This document shows positions 40,960-49,864 of a stretch of 64,000 bases of DNA, one piece after another. The notes beneath the pieces are model-generated. The model did not search any database. It was not told the DNA's origin and saw only the letters and a list, made by a program, of their open reading frames with translations. The DNA comes from UBA10205 sp035289625 (GTDB taxonomy: Archaea > Iainarchaeota > Iainarchaeia > Iainarchaeales > Iainarchaeaceae). Location of the stretch: positions 1 through 64,000 of the forward strand of contig DATDWP010000021.1 in NCBI GenBank assembly GCA_035289625.1, given 5' to 3'. The position numbers and the translations under genes are program-made. How positions within the stretch are numbered: the stretch's first letter is position 1; each line of letters begins with the position of its first letter.

Positions 40960-42468
40960 TCAGTACGCTTTTGCGAATAGTACGCGCCTTTTTGCATTTG
41001 TCCCCATGAAAATGCACTTTCCCGGAGATTGTTTTTGATCAAATGGGATGCAGCGCGAACTAACCCCATATTTTTCCTTTATTTTCATTTCATGGCCAGG
41101 GTCTTCGCAAAAATATGCAAGCACCATCTTTTTTTGTGAAATCCCTTTCTCAAATTCTTTGAGTGAATTTGCCTGCACAATATTTTCATCAAGGAACTTT
41201 TTTGCCTTTGAAAACATATCAGAGTGCATCTCTTCTAGGATTTGTGGAATCCTTTTCACAACATCTTTTTCTTTGACAAATTCCTTTTTCCCGCTATCCC
41301 TTCTAACAACTACAACATGCCCTTTTTCAATGTCCTTTGGCCCTATTTCGATTCGCAAGGGAATCCCTTTCAATTCCCAATCATTGAATTTCCAACCAGT
41401 GCTATATTGCTCCCTATCATCTAAAATAGCCCTAAATTCTTGAAGTTTCTTTTCCATCTCTTTTGCCTTTTTGAGAACTTCTGTTTTTGTTTTTTCAAAA
41501 AGCACAGGAACAATTACCGCTTTATTTTTTGCAATGCGCGGCGGAAGAACTAACCCTTTATCATCCCCGTGCACCATCACAATTGCGCCAAGCAACCTGG
41601 TGCTAAATCCCCAACTAGATTGCCAAGGCAGCTGCTCATTTTTTTTCTCATCCGTAAATTTTATACCAAAAGATTTTGCAAACCCCTGGCCCAAATTATG
41701 GGATGTTCCCATCTGCAAGGCCCTTCCATCCGGCATTAGCGCTTCAATTGTTGTAGTGTAAAGGGCACCTGCAAATTTTTCCGCTTCGGTTTTCTGCCCA
41801 GAAATTACAGGGATTGCAAGAAGCCCTTCAATCATCTTCTTGTACTCATCTAAAAACATCCGAACTTCCTTATCGCATTCCTCTTTAGTGGTGTATACAC
41901 AATGGCCTTCCTGCCACAAAAACTCGCGCGTGCGCAAAAAAAGCTTTGTCTGCTTGACTTCCCACCTCAACACATTGCACCACTGATTTATGCGAAGCGG
42001 CAGATCGCGCCACGAGCGCACCCATTTTGAAAAAGAATCATAAATAATTGTTTCCGAGGTCGGGCGTATTGCCACTTTTTCTTCATCTTTATCATCGGAA
42101 GCAACCCAGGCAAGTTCGGGGGCAAATCCTTTTGCGTGCTCGGCTTCCTTTTCAAAAAAGCTCTTCGGGATAAGGAGCGGAAAGTAGGCATTCTGCACTC
42201 CGTGGCTTTCAATCACACGGTTAAAATAGCTCTGAATTGCTTCCCAAATTGCATAACCGTTTGGCCGGATTACCATAAAGCCGCGCGTTGGGGCATAATC
42301 CGCTAGATTTGCCTTGAGCACTACCTGATTGTACCATTCGACAAAATCCGCGTCCTTTTTTACGGTAATTCCCAAAAGGTTCTCATCGGCCACAAAATCA
42401 CTTAAATAGTAAAATATAGAGGAAATAAAAGGGTTTGGACTGATTTGCCTATCGCTATTTCCTTGCAA
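40960..42468 (-). CDS. proS: Prolyl-tRNA synthetase (archaeal/eukaryal type)
   Basis: The class II synthetase has DYAPTRGFMVIRPNGYAIWE (motif region 1), then RPTSETIIYDSF and RTREFLWQEGH (motif 2), GTSHNLGQGFAKSF and the C-terminal anticodon-binding domain ending KRRVLFAKAY with the terminal tyrosine of the archaeal/eukaryal form. The ATG at 42468 overlaps the upstream gene by 14 bp; homologues start near LGITVKKDADF, so a TTG at 42375 may be the true start. It charges the two tRNA-Pro species at 54676 and 58633. Confidence 0.92.
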   Translation of the reverse strand: MQGNSDRQISPNPFISSIFYYLSDFVADENLLGITVKKDADFVEWYNQVVLKANLADYAPTRGFMVIRPNGYAIWEAIQSYFNRVIESHGVQNAYFPLLIPKSFFEKEAEHAKGFAPELAWVASDDKDEEKVAIRPTSETIIYDSFSKWVRSWRDLPLRINQWCNVLRWEVKQTKLFLRTREFLWQEGHCVYTTKEECDKEVRMFLDEYKKMIEGLLAIPVISGQKTEAEKFAGALYTTTIEALMPDGRALQMGTSHNLGQGFAKSFGIKFTDEKKNEQLPWQSSWGFSTRLLGAIVMVHGDDKGLVLPPRIAKNKAVIVPVLFEKTKTEVLKKAKEMEKKLQEFRAILDDREQYSTGWKFNDWELKGIPLRIEIGPKDIEKGHVVVVRRDSGKKEFVKEKDVVKRIPQILEEMHSDMFSKAKKFLDENIVQANSLKEFEKGISQKKMVLAYFCEDPGHEMKIKEKYGVSSRCIPFDQKQSPGKCIFMGTNAKRRVLFAKAY

Positions 42469-43318
42469 AGTTAGCTAGTATCTTCTCCCTGTATGCACTT
42501 GCTGCCTGCGGGTTTTTCATACAAGTGAATTGTATGTCGCATTTTATATCCATTATATCATTGAGTGATTTTAGTTCAGAACTGAGAAATGAATCGCGTT
42601 TTTTGAAAAAATCCCGTAGTTTTCTGACTATATTTTCAGGATAATTGACCTGTATTATGTGATCCCCGATAACATTGACATCGACATTGGATGGGTAAAT
42701 GGCCGATTTTGCCTTCCCTACCTTTCCTCCAATTGAGCGGTAATTTGAAATGGCAACATCATTTATCGGAAAGCCTGCAGGACACACAAAAGTTGACTTG
42801 ATGCCCTTGTTTATAATAGATTTCCAGAGCGTCATTTCATTCCCATAATTTATCTGAAACCACCAATGAATATTATTGTAAGAAATGCATGATTTTGGCT
42901 CATCTTTGCCTATATTTTCTGCACAGTATAGCAGCATATCTGTCCAGAAATTATCAAGTTCGAAAAGTGACTTTAACCTATATTGCCCATAATCACCTTC
43001 CAAAAATTCCCTTGCAAAAACTTTTGAATTTGCACGCGTATTATATGAGACCGAAAGAGAATCAAAAAATTTCTTAGAGTCAAAAATCCACTTCTTTGAA
43101 ATTTCATACTCTTTGGATTCGTTCCTGAAAAGAACCCCTTCATCAACTAGCATGGTTGCAGCTTTTCTTATCCCCTGAAACGAGACCCTTGAAGAAAATT
43201 TTTGGGCAATCTTCCTGTGCATATTTGCAAGCGAGAGCGGGTGCTCTTTTGATAAAATCTGGACAAGCTGATTTTTCACAGTGTCTTTTTTTGAACTCTC
43301 CTGAAGATAATCCACCAT
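42455..43318 (-). CDS. Winged-helix protein, archaeal, function unknown
   Basis: Residues 12-75 form a winged helix (LVQILSKEHPLSLANMHRKIAQ, GIRKAATMLVDEGVLF). The remaining 210 residues resemble the effector region of large archaeal regulators, with no catalytic motif. Two palindromes (43322-43333, 43347-43362) lie immediately upstream and may be autoregulatory operators. It overlaps proS by 14 bp. Confidence 0.55.
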   Translation of the reverse strand: MVDYLQESSKKDTVKNQLVQILSKEHPLSLANMHRKIAQKFSSRVSFQGIRKAATMLVDEGVLFRNESKEYEISKKWIFDSKKFFDSLSVSYNTRANSKVFAREFLEGDYGQYRLKSLFELDNFWTDMLLYCAENIGKDEPKSCISYNNIHWWFQINYGNEMTLWKSIINKGIKSTFVCPAGFPINDVAISNYRSIGGKVGKAKSAIYPSNVDVNVIGDHIIQVNYPENIVRKLRDFFKKRDSFLSSELKSLNDIMDIKCDIQFTCMKNPQAASAYREKILANFARK

Positions 43319-43321
43319 GCA

Positions 43322-43362
43322 ACCAATTGGTTCAATTCATATTATTAAACCTTTTGGTTTAG
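43322..43362. promoter_or_regulatory. Tandem AACC/GGTT palindromes
   Basis: AACCAATTGGTT (43322-43333) is a perfect palindrome and TAAACC-TTTT-GGTTTA (43347-43362) a perfect inverted repeat. Both share AACC/GGTT half-sites, and ATCAACCAACTG follows at about 43370. They sit between the divergent winged-helix gene and cupin gene. Confidence 0.5.
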
Positions 43363-43431
43363 TTACAGATCAACCAACTGCATAAATCCACCCAAAACCC
43401 CAAGTATTACATAAATAATAGGGGGAACAGG

Positions 43432-43767
43432 ATGGAAAATGAATTTGTCAAAGTACCGGGATGCAAAGAGACGGAAGTAAAAGAACTCTACCACGACAAC
43501 CAAACGCAAATAAGTGTTGTACAAGTGGCAAGAGGGGGAGAAATACCGATGCATTGCCATGATTGCGCCGCCACAATGATAATAACCAAAGGAAGCGCAA
43601 AAGCAATTGGAAAAGATTATAAGATTGTTAAAAATGGAGATATAGTTGTAAAAAAGCCCAAGGAAGCACACGGTTTTACTCAAATAAAAGAGCCATTTGA
43701 GTTCATTTCAGTTTCAGAGGGGAATGGAATAATGCACAATGGGGAATTTGACATAAAATACATTTAG
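43432..43767 (+). CDS. Single-domain cupin
   Basis: The 111-residue barrel has motif 1 GGEIPMHCHDCAATMIITKGSAK, with two histidines and a cysteine in place of the usual third/fourth ligands, and motif 2 KPKEAHGFTQI. Small cupins bind metals and act as sugar isomerases, dioxygenases or regulators. It is divergent from a winged-helix gene whose operators overlap its promoter region. A GAGAC/GTCTC hairpin (43767-43780) covers its stop. Confidence 0.75.
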   Translation: MENEFVKVPGCKETEVKELYHDNQTQISVVQVARGGEIPMHCHDCAATMIITKGSAKAIGKDYKIVKNGDIVVKKPKEAHGFTQIKEPFEFISVSEGNGIMHNGEFDIKYI

Positions 43768-43798
43768 AGACACATGTCTCACTTTATGAGGCAAAAAC

Positions 43799-44167
43799 AT
43801 GATAATCGAAGCGCTCTACCAAGCACTAAACCTAAATATCGGCTGGTTCATAGAGCTCGCACTGGATAATTTGCTCTGGGTTTTCATATTCTTTGCAACC
43901 GCAAACATACTTGACGATAGCAAGACCCTAGTTGGCTCTATAATGTTGTTTTTGTTCTTTGTGTTTGATTTTTTTGCAGAACTTGGGTTTTCACAGGCAA
44001 GCGGATGGGTGTTTTTAGGGGCTGGATTTTTAGCGATTGTATATCTTTCAAGGATTGCAATTTCAATTTGGGTAGAATACACCCCTTCTTTGAAAAGACA
44101 TATGCTAAAAATCCTCGCCGCCCACTGGCTTGCCGTCTATATTATCTACAATCTATTCTTGGTGTGA
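43799..44167 (+). CDS. Membrane protein, about four helices
   Basis: The 122-residue protein has four hydrophobic helices (about 13-33, 43-60, 68-90 and 98-120) and few charged residues. No family is recognised. It is 2 bp upstream of the next small membrane protein gene and the two could form one complex. Confidence 0.5.
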   Translation: MIIEALYQALNLNIGWFIELALDNLLWVFIFFATANILDDSKTLVGSIMLFLFFVFDFFAELGFSQASGWVFLGAGFLAIVYLSRIAISIWVEYTPSLKRHMLKILAAHWLAVYIIYNLFLV

Positions 44168-44169
44168 AA

Positions 44170-44349
44170 ATGGGAGCCGTCACAAGAGGAATGATTTCGA
44201 TTGGAATTGGAGTATTTTTGTTTAGCATACTTCTTGTTCTGGCAGATAACGGAGTTAACTTTTTTGCGGCGGGGTTTTTTTCACTGGTCGGTTTTATTGC
44301 ATTCACATTATGGATATTTGACTACATGACATACTTTCTTGCTACATGA
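44170..44349 (+). CDS. Small two-helix membrane protein (59 aa)
   Basis: A 59-residue protein with two membrane helices (7-27 and 33-52), beginning 2 bp after the preceding stop and ending in TAC-less hydrophobic residues YMTYFLAT. Tight spacing with its neighbours supports it as a real gene of the cluster. Confidence 0.5.
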   Translation: MGAVTRGMISIGIGVFLFSILLVLADNGVNFFAAGFFSLVGFIAFTLWIFDYMTYFLAT

Positions 44350-44363
44350 ACAGAGGCGATTGA

Positions 44364-44732
44364 TTGAAAACTTGGAAAAATCTTGCACCTAATTTAGTTA
44401 GGCAGCGACTAATGATGGAAGGCACTACTGAAAAAATCGTAGAGCCAGAACAAATAAAATCGTACCTTGTAGAATTAGCTAAATTCACTAAAATGGAAAT
44501 AATAAAAAGAGATTTACCAAATCCTATTGCCTACTCAGCACACGAATGTGGTTATGGCGGATGGATCCACTGGAAAACATCAGGAGCACACTTTTACAGC
44601 TACCCAACAAACCCCCCGCTTTTTACAGTAGACACTTACACTTGCAAACCCTTTTCCGTAAAAGCGGCAGTTGAATTTACAAAAAAATACTTCAATGCAA
44701 TTGAACTTGTCTGGAAAGAAGTTGAAGTTTGA
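44364..44732 (+). CDS. SpeD-like (S-adenosylmethionine decarboxylase fold) protein without pyruvoyl serine
   Basis: The 122-residue protein matches SpeD in its helical N-terminus, GWIHWKTSGAHFYSYP and FTVDTYTCKPF (like VDVFTCG with its conserved cysteine), and VEFTKKYFNA. The processing site SES-H of SpeD is replaced by SGAH and the second histidine by serine, so the pyruvoyl cofactor cannot form. It may bind SAM or polyamine as a non-enzymatic or new-function paralogue. The start is TTG at 44364 with AGAGGCGA upstream. Confidence 0.55.
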   Translation: MKTWKNLAPNLVRQRLMMEGTTEKIVEPEQIKSYLVELAKFTKMEIIKRDLPNPIAYSAHECGYGGWIHWKTSGAHFYSYPTNPPLFTVDTYTCKPFSVKAAVEFTKKYFNAIELVWKEVEV

Positions 44733-44748
44733 AGGAGACGATTGCGGG

Positions 44749-46356
44749 TCAAATTTCTTTGAACTGCTCGCGCAGTTTCATCTCCCTTCTCTTGCGATTG
44801 TACCCCAGCGCGAATTTGTGCACAGCATCACGCACGGACCTGATAAATAACATCATGCGGGAGTTCTTGTCAAATTGTTTAGGCTCATCAAAACCCGGCA
44901 GATAGATTTCCTCGTTCTTTTTTGCAAGCGCAATTATCGGGATTTTTAACCCCAGTTCTCTTAGAGCGTCAAGGCTAGCATTTAATTGGCCAGCTCCGCC
45001 ATCAATAATTATGAGCGAAGGGAACTGCGCACTCTCTTGCCGGAGCCTTGAGTATCTTCTGCTAACAATTTCTTTCATTGATGCAAAATCATCGTTTTTG
45101 CCCTGAACTGTTTTGATCTTGAACTTGCGGTACTCTTTTTTATCAGGTTTTCCGTTTGTAAATCGCACCATTGCCCCAACCACGTGGTCATAGTTAAGGT
45201 TTGAAACATCAAAGCACTCGATAATTGAAGGTATATCAGGTAAATTCAGAGCATCTTTTATAAGAGCAAGAACAGAACCTTCACCAATATTTAGCACTGC
45301 ATTTTTTTGTGCCATATTAACAAGGCCGAGTTTTTCGCCCCTTTTAGGATATATCAATGAGACATATGTCCCTTTTATTTTTGAGAGGTATGCTTCAACT
45401 ACTTCGCGCTCGCTCTCCTCTGCCCAGAATTTTTCACTTACAAGTATTTCATTTGGAGGTGTGTGGGTTGAATAATAGCGCGTTATGAATTCTTCAAACA
45501 ATCCTTCGTGGTAATCAAAGGTGAATTCCTTTTTTCCCGATATTACACCGCGCGAAATTGTAAACATTTCCACAATACACTTCGGTTCATTTTTAACAAG
45601 TGCCAAAACATCCTGGTCATATCGCTTTACAAGTTCAACTTTCTGGCGCTCATCAAGATTCTCTATTGCCTCTATTTGGTGTTTTTTTTCAAGCGCGCGC
45701 TCAAACTTTAACTCTTTTGAAGCGATTTGCATTTCATCTTTTAATTTTTCAATAACTCCGCTACGTTCCCCTTTCAAAAAATCATGAACGCCTTGCACCT
45801 GTTCTAAATATTGCTCTTGCGATACATTCCCAATGCAAGGAGCAGTACAGAGCCCAATGTGATAATTAAGGCACTCTTTTTTTGGCAAAATCCTGCAGGT
45901 CCTGATTTTGTATAGTTGCACTGCAAGATTTAGAAGCTGAACCCTAGCAAATCCATCAACATATGGCCCAAAATACTTTCCATCAGGAGTAACTTTTCTA
46001 GTGGAGAGTATGCGCGGAAATTTTTCTGCAGTCAATTTGATGTATGCAAAAGTTTTGGAATCCTTTAGGTCAATATTGTATTTTGGGGAGTGCTTTTTTA
46101 TCATATTATTTTCCAAAAGCAGCGCTTCCACCTCATTATCAACAGCAACAAATTCTATATTTGCAATGCGCAAAACCATCAGGGCAATTCGCGGATAATG
46201 GTTTTTATTCGTAAAATAGCTAGATACCCGTTTTTTCAAATTTTTCGCTTTACCAATATAAATTATTTCATTTTGCAAATCCCTAAAAAAATACACGCCC
46301 GGTTCTTGCGGAATTTTACTAAAATCAACTTCCCCCTTTTCCCCAACCTCTATCAT
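44749..46356 (-). CDS. uvrC: Excinuclease subunit UvrC, lacking the C-terminal HhH domain
   Basis: The N-terminus has the GIY-YIG nuclease (PGVYFFRDLQNEIIYIGKAK), a Cys-rich segment (CRILPKKECLNYHIGLCTAPC), a UVR-like helical linker (about 190-230) and the RNase H-like 5' nuclease (ECFDVSNLNYDHVVGAMV, IIDGGAGQLNA). It ends shortly after IRSVRDAVHKFALGYNRK, where bacterial UvrC (about 600) continues into tandem helix-hairpin-helix motifs. The missing HhH suggests altered DNA contact at the 5' incision. It overlaps uvrA by 4 bp. Confidence 0.93.
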   Translation of the reverse strand: MIEVGEKGEVDFSKIPQEPGVYFFRDLQNEIIYIGKAKNLKKRVSSYFTNKNHYPRIALMVLRIANIEFVAVDNEVEALLLENNMIKKHSPKYNIDLKDSKTFAYIKLTAEKFPRILSTRKVTPDGKYFGPYVDGFARVQLLNLAVQLYKIRTCRILPKKECLNYHIGLCTAPCIGNVSQEQYLEQVQGVHDFLKGERSGVIEKLKDEMQIASKELKFERALEKKHQIEAIENLDERQKVELVKRYDQDVLALVKNEPKCIVEMFTISRGVISGKKEFTFDYHEGLFEEFITRYYSTHTPPNEILVSEKFWAEESEREVVEAYLSKIKGTYVSLIYPKRGEKLGLVNMAQKNAVLNIGEGSVLALIKDALNLPDIPSIIECFDVSNLNYDHVVGAMVRFTNGKPDKKEYRKFKIKTVQGKNDDFASMKEIVSRRYSRLRQESAQFPSLIIIDGGAGQLNASLDALRELGLKIPIIALAKKNEEIYLPGFDEPKQFDKNSRMMLFIRSVRDAVHKFALGYNRKRREMKLREQFKEI

Positions 46357-49235
46357 TCCATTACCTTTTTCAAAAACTGCCCGGTGTATGAGGAAGCTAC
46401 CTGCAAAACTTGTTCGGGAGTCCCTTTTGCAATAAGCCTTCCCCCTCCGTCCCCGCCTTCTGGCCCAAGATCTATTATATAATCAGATGATTTTATCACA
46501 TCAAGGTTGTGCTCTATTACATAAACGCTATTCCCCTTATCCACAAGCCGATTTAGTACTGCAATCAATTTGCGCGTATCTTCAAAGTGCAACCCGGTGG
46601 TTGGTTCATCTAGCATGTAAACAGTATTGCCCTTCTTTTGCTTTGCTAATTCGCGCGTAATTTTTATTCGCTGCGATTCTCCCCCAGAAAGAGTAGTCGA
46701 ACTCTGCCCAAGCTTAATATAGCCAAGCCCCACATCAACTAGTGTTTCAAGTTTTCTTCTAATCGATGAGTGGTTTTCAAAAAATGGTAATGCTTCCTCG
46801 GCGCTCATTTGCAAAACCTCTGCAATGTTTTTGCCTTTGTATAATATTTCAAGGGTTTGCTTGTTGTATCTTTTCCCCTTGCACTCCGAGCACTCAACAT
46901 ATACATCCGGCAAAAAATTCATTTCAATTTTAATTAGCCCGTCACCAAAGCACGCTTCGCACCTGCCGCCCTTTACATTAAATGAAAATCTCCCTTCTTT
47001 ATACCCCCGCGATTTTGATTCGCGTGTGAGCGCAAAAATTCCCCTCACATCATCAAATATTTTGGTATAAGTAGCCGGGTTTGAGCGCGGGGTTCTTCCA
47101 ATGGGGTCTTGGTCTATTACAATTATATTTTTCACATTATCAGGAACATGGACAAAGCTATGCTTTCCCACCCTCTCTGACCCTTGGTCAAAATGCTTCT
47201 TTAGGTACGGAACAAGGGTTTGGTTCATTAAAGTGGATTTTCCGGAACCCGAAACCCCTGTAATTGTGCACAGAACTTCAGTTGGCAAATCTACTGTGAG
47301 CCCGCGCAAATTGTTTTGCGCAGCACCAATTATTCGTATATGGCTTGGGGCTTTTCTTCTTGTCTGCGGAACCTCTATTTTTTTCTCCCCGGATAAATAC
47401 TGGCCGGTTAAGCTTTTTGGATTTTCAGCAATCTGCTCCGGTGTTCCTCTCGCGCACACATGGCCTCCGTGAATTCCGGCTCCGGGGCCCATATCAATTA
47501 TATAATCAGCAGCGCGGATAGTGTCCTCATCGTGTTCAACTACAATTAAAGTATTCCCCACATCTCGCAACCTGTGAAGGGTGTTGATTAATTTTTCATT
47601 ATCCCTCTGGTGCAAACCAATTGACGGCTCATCTAGAATATAGAGAACACCCATTAGGTTTGAACCAATTTGAGTTGCAAGCCTAATTCTTTGAGCTTCG
47701 CCACCGGAGAGTGTTCTTGCGCTTCGCGAAAGCGTAAGATATCCAAGGCCTACATTTTTTAAAAACCCCAATCTCTCACGGATTTCCTTTAGCACCTGCG
47801 TTGCAATGAACTTCTCCTTTTCCCCCAATCTCTCATCTAGCTTTGCAAAAAAATCAACTGAATGGAGTATACTCATATCAGTGACATCAATTATTGATTT
47901 GGAATCAATTTTTACAGCCAAGACATTTTCTTTAAGCCTTTTTCCTTTGCACACTTCGCAAGGTTCAGCTAGCATGAATTTTTCAATTTCCTCTTTCCTC
48001 CATTCAGATTCTGTTTGTTTATAGAGCCGCATTGCCTGCGGAATAACACCTTCAAATCCATGCTCCATTCGCATGTTCATTCCGACATGCCACTTTCCTG
48101 AAATTGGCTCTTTTGAACCATACAGAAGAACTTTTAGTTGTTTTTCGGAAAACTTTTTTATCGGAGTAAAAACATCAAACCCATACTTTTTCCCAACAGC
48201 AGCTATTTGCTGTGACCTCCATGTAAGATCTGCTTTTGAATAAAGGGCAACTGCCCCGTCCATTATGCTCTTTGATTTATCCGCAATCACAAGTTCTGGT
48301 GAGAGCTGCATAATATCGCCAAGCCCGTGGCATGCACTGCACGCACCGAATGGGGAATTGAAAGAGAACATTCGAGGTTCAAGCGGCTCAAAGACAACTT
48401 CTGGATGGTTTGGGCATGCACCGAATGTAGAATAGAGGGTTTCGCCTTCAGCCCGCGAGAGTTCTTTTAAGGTCTTTTCTTCACTTGGGGCGTTACTTAA
48501 CTTCTGCGCTTTTTTTGCATCAATTACAATCATTCTCCCGTTTCCCACATGAAGCGCTTGCTCAACTGCTTCTGAAACCCTCTGGCGCTCATCTTCATTA
48601 ATTGTAATAGTATCTATTATTGCCTCAATCCAGTGCTTTTCATATCTTGTGAGTTTTATTTCTTCCTTAATATTTTCTGATTGATATATTTGTTCATCTA
48701 CTCTGATTTTTGTAAACCCGTCCTTTTTCAAATCATCAAAAACCTGCTCATATGTCCCCTTAGCACCCCTTACCACCGGCGCTAAAATCATCAGTGTCTT
48801 GCCATTTTCAGACATTACAAGATTTGTAATGTTCTCTGCCGTCTGAGGTTTTATTTTGCTCTCACACTTCGGGCAGTGCAAAACACCAATTCTTGCAAAA
48901 AGCAGCCTCAAATAATCATAAATTTCAGTAACGGTGCCAACAGTTGATCTTGGGTTTTTTGAAGTTGTTTTTTGTTCAATTGAAATTGCAGGAGAGAGCC
49001 CGTCAATTGAATCAACATCAGGTTTATTCATAAGCCCCAAAAATTGCCGCGCGTAAGCTGAGAGGCTCTCAACATATCTTCTCTGCCCCTCCGCATAAAT
49101 AGTATCAAATGCCAAAGTGGATTTTCCGGAGCCCGAGAGCCCGGTTATTACAATGAGTTTATCGCGCGGAAGCTCTACATCAATATTTTTCAGATTGTGC
49201 TCTCGCGCGCCCTTTACAGCAATACGATCTTGCAT
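46353..49235 (-). CDS. uvrA: Excinuclease subunit UvrA
   Basis: The 960-residue ATPase contains GLSGSGKSTLAF and a second GVSGSGKSTL, two signature motifs LSGGEAQR and LSGGESQR, and zinc-binding modules CPKCESKIK, ACSACHGLG and CEACFGDGLIK with ECSECKG. It finds DNA damage and loads UvrB. Length and architecture are those of bacterial UvrA. It belongs to the uvrB-methyltransferase-uvrA-uvrC operon. Confidence 0.97.
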   Translation of the reverse strand: MQDRIAVKGAREHNLKNIDVELPRDKLIVITGLSGSGKSTLAFDTIYAEGQRRYVESLSAYARQFLGLMNKPDVDSIDGLSPAISIEQKTTSKNPRSTVGTVTEIYDYLRLLFARIGVLHCPKCESKIKPQTAENITNLVMSENGKTLMILAPVVRGAKGTYEQVFDDLKKDGFTKIRVDEQIYQSENIKEEIKLTRYEKHWIEAIIDTITINEDERQRVSEAVEQALHVGNGRMIVIDAKKAQKLSNAPSEEKTLKELSRAEGETLYSTFGACPNHPEVVFEPLEPRMFSFNSPFGACSACHGLGDIMQLSPELVIADKSKSIMDGAVALYSKADLTWRSQQIAAVGKKYGFDVFTPIKKFSEKQLKVLLYGSKEPISGKWHVGMNMRMEHGFEGVIPQAMRLYKQTESEWRKEEIEKFMLAEPCEVCKGKRLKENVLAVKIDSKSIIDVTDMSILHSVDFFAKLDERLGEKEKFIATQVLKEIRERLGFLKNVGLGYLTLSRSARTLSGGEAQRIRLATQIGSNLMGVLYILDEPSIGLHQRDNEKLINTLHRLRDVGNTLIVVEHDEDTIRAADYIIDMGPGAGIHGGHVCARGTPEQIAENPKSLTGQYLSGEKKIEVPQTRRKAPSHIRIIGAAQNNLRGLTVDLPTEVLCTITGVSGSGKSTLMNQTLVPYLKKHFDQGSERVGKHSFVHVPDNVKNIIVIDQDPIGRTPRSNPATYTKIFDDVRGIFALTRESKSRGYKEGRFSFNVKGGRCEACFGDGLIKIEMNFLPDVYVECSECKGKRYNKQTLEILYKGKNIAEVLQMSAEEALPFFENHSSIRRKLETLVDVGLGYIKLGQSSTTLSGGESQRIKITRELAKQKKGNTVYMLDEPTTGLHFEDTRKLIAVLNRLVDKGNSVYVIEHNLDVIKSSDYIIDLGPEGGDGGGRLIAKGTPEQVLQVASSYTGQFLKKVME

Positions 49236-49285
49236 ACGTTCCCTCTATTCGCAACAATTAAAATTTGCTTCTATCACGAGGACTT

Positions 49286-49864
49286 TTACCTCGGTTTCTG
49301 GGCAATGATTTTTATAACTTTTTTCCCTTTTGCGTATTCTCTTTGTGCATATTTCGAGCCGCTTGCCTCAATTTCAGTCGGCTTGAATTCCCTTGCAATC
49401 ACTTTAAAACCGGCATTACGCAAAAGTGGGATTATTTCCCGATCAATGTAGCGGTGCTCAAATGTGGTTAGCAGGAACTTTCCGCCCGGCACGAGTATTC
49501 TTTTGACTTCATTTATATAGCCCGGCAATGTTCTTTGAATCTCTGAAAAAGTCTGACCTGCAATGGCCGCTCTTTTTCGAATATCAGCCAGATTTGTTAC
49601 ATCTTTGCCATACGGGACATGATGGATGAAAAAATCAGCAATCACTGCAGGAACTGAGGCTGATTCTATCTTTTCCGTCTCAGCCAATACATTTCCTTTG
49701 ACATAGCCCATATTACTTGGCAGTTTATATCTTGGCTTTTGCAAATCCACAACTTTCACAGTACCCGGAAGATTTTTTTTCAAGAGCCTTTGTGCAAATT
49801 TAAAAGCCCTCCCCTTTGTCGGCCCTTCCCCGAACGATACCATTTTTATTTTAGGTTTTTTCAC
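49286..49864 (-). CDS. SAM-dependent methyltransferase-like protein inside the uvr operon
   Basis: The 192-residue protein has a Rossmann methyltransferase-like pattern with a weak motif I (VKVVDLQKPRYKLPSN region), then VIADFFIHHVPY in place of the acidic motif IV, INEVKRILVPGGKFLLTTF (post-motif helix and strand typical of class I enzymes) and FKVIAREFKP. The glycine-rich loop is poor, so SAM binding may be weak. It overlaps uvrB by 4 bp and therefore is coupled to repair genes. Function unknown. Confidence 0.6.
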   Translation of the reverse strand: MKKPKIKMVSFGEGPTKGRAFKFAQRLLKKNLPGTVKVVDLQKPRYKLPSNMGYVKGNVLAETEKIESASVPAVIADFFIHHVPYGKDVTNLADIRKRAAIAGQTFSEIQRTLPGYINEVKRILVPGGKFLLTTFEHRYIDREIIPLLRNAGFKVIAREFKPTEIEASGSKYAQREYAKGKKVIKIIAQKPR

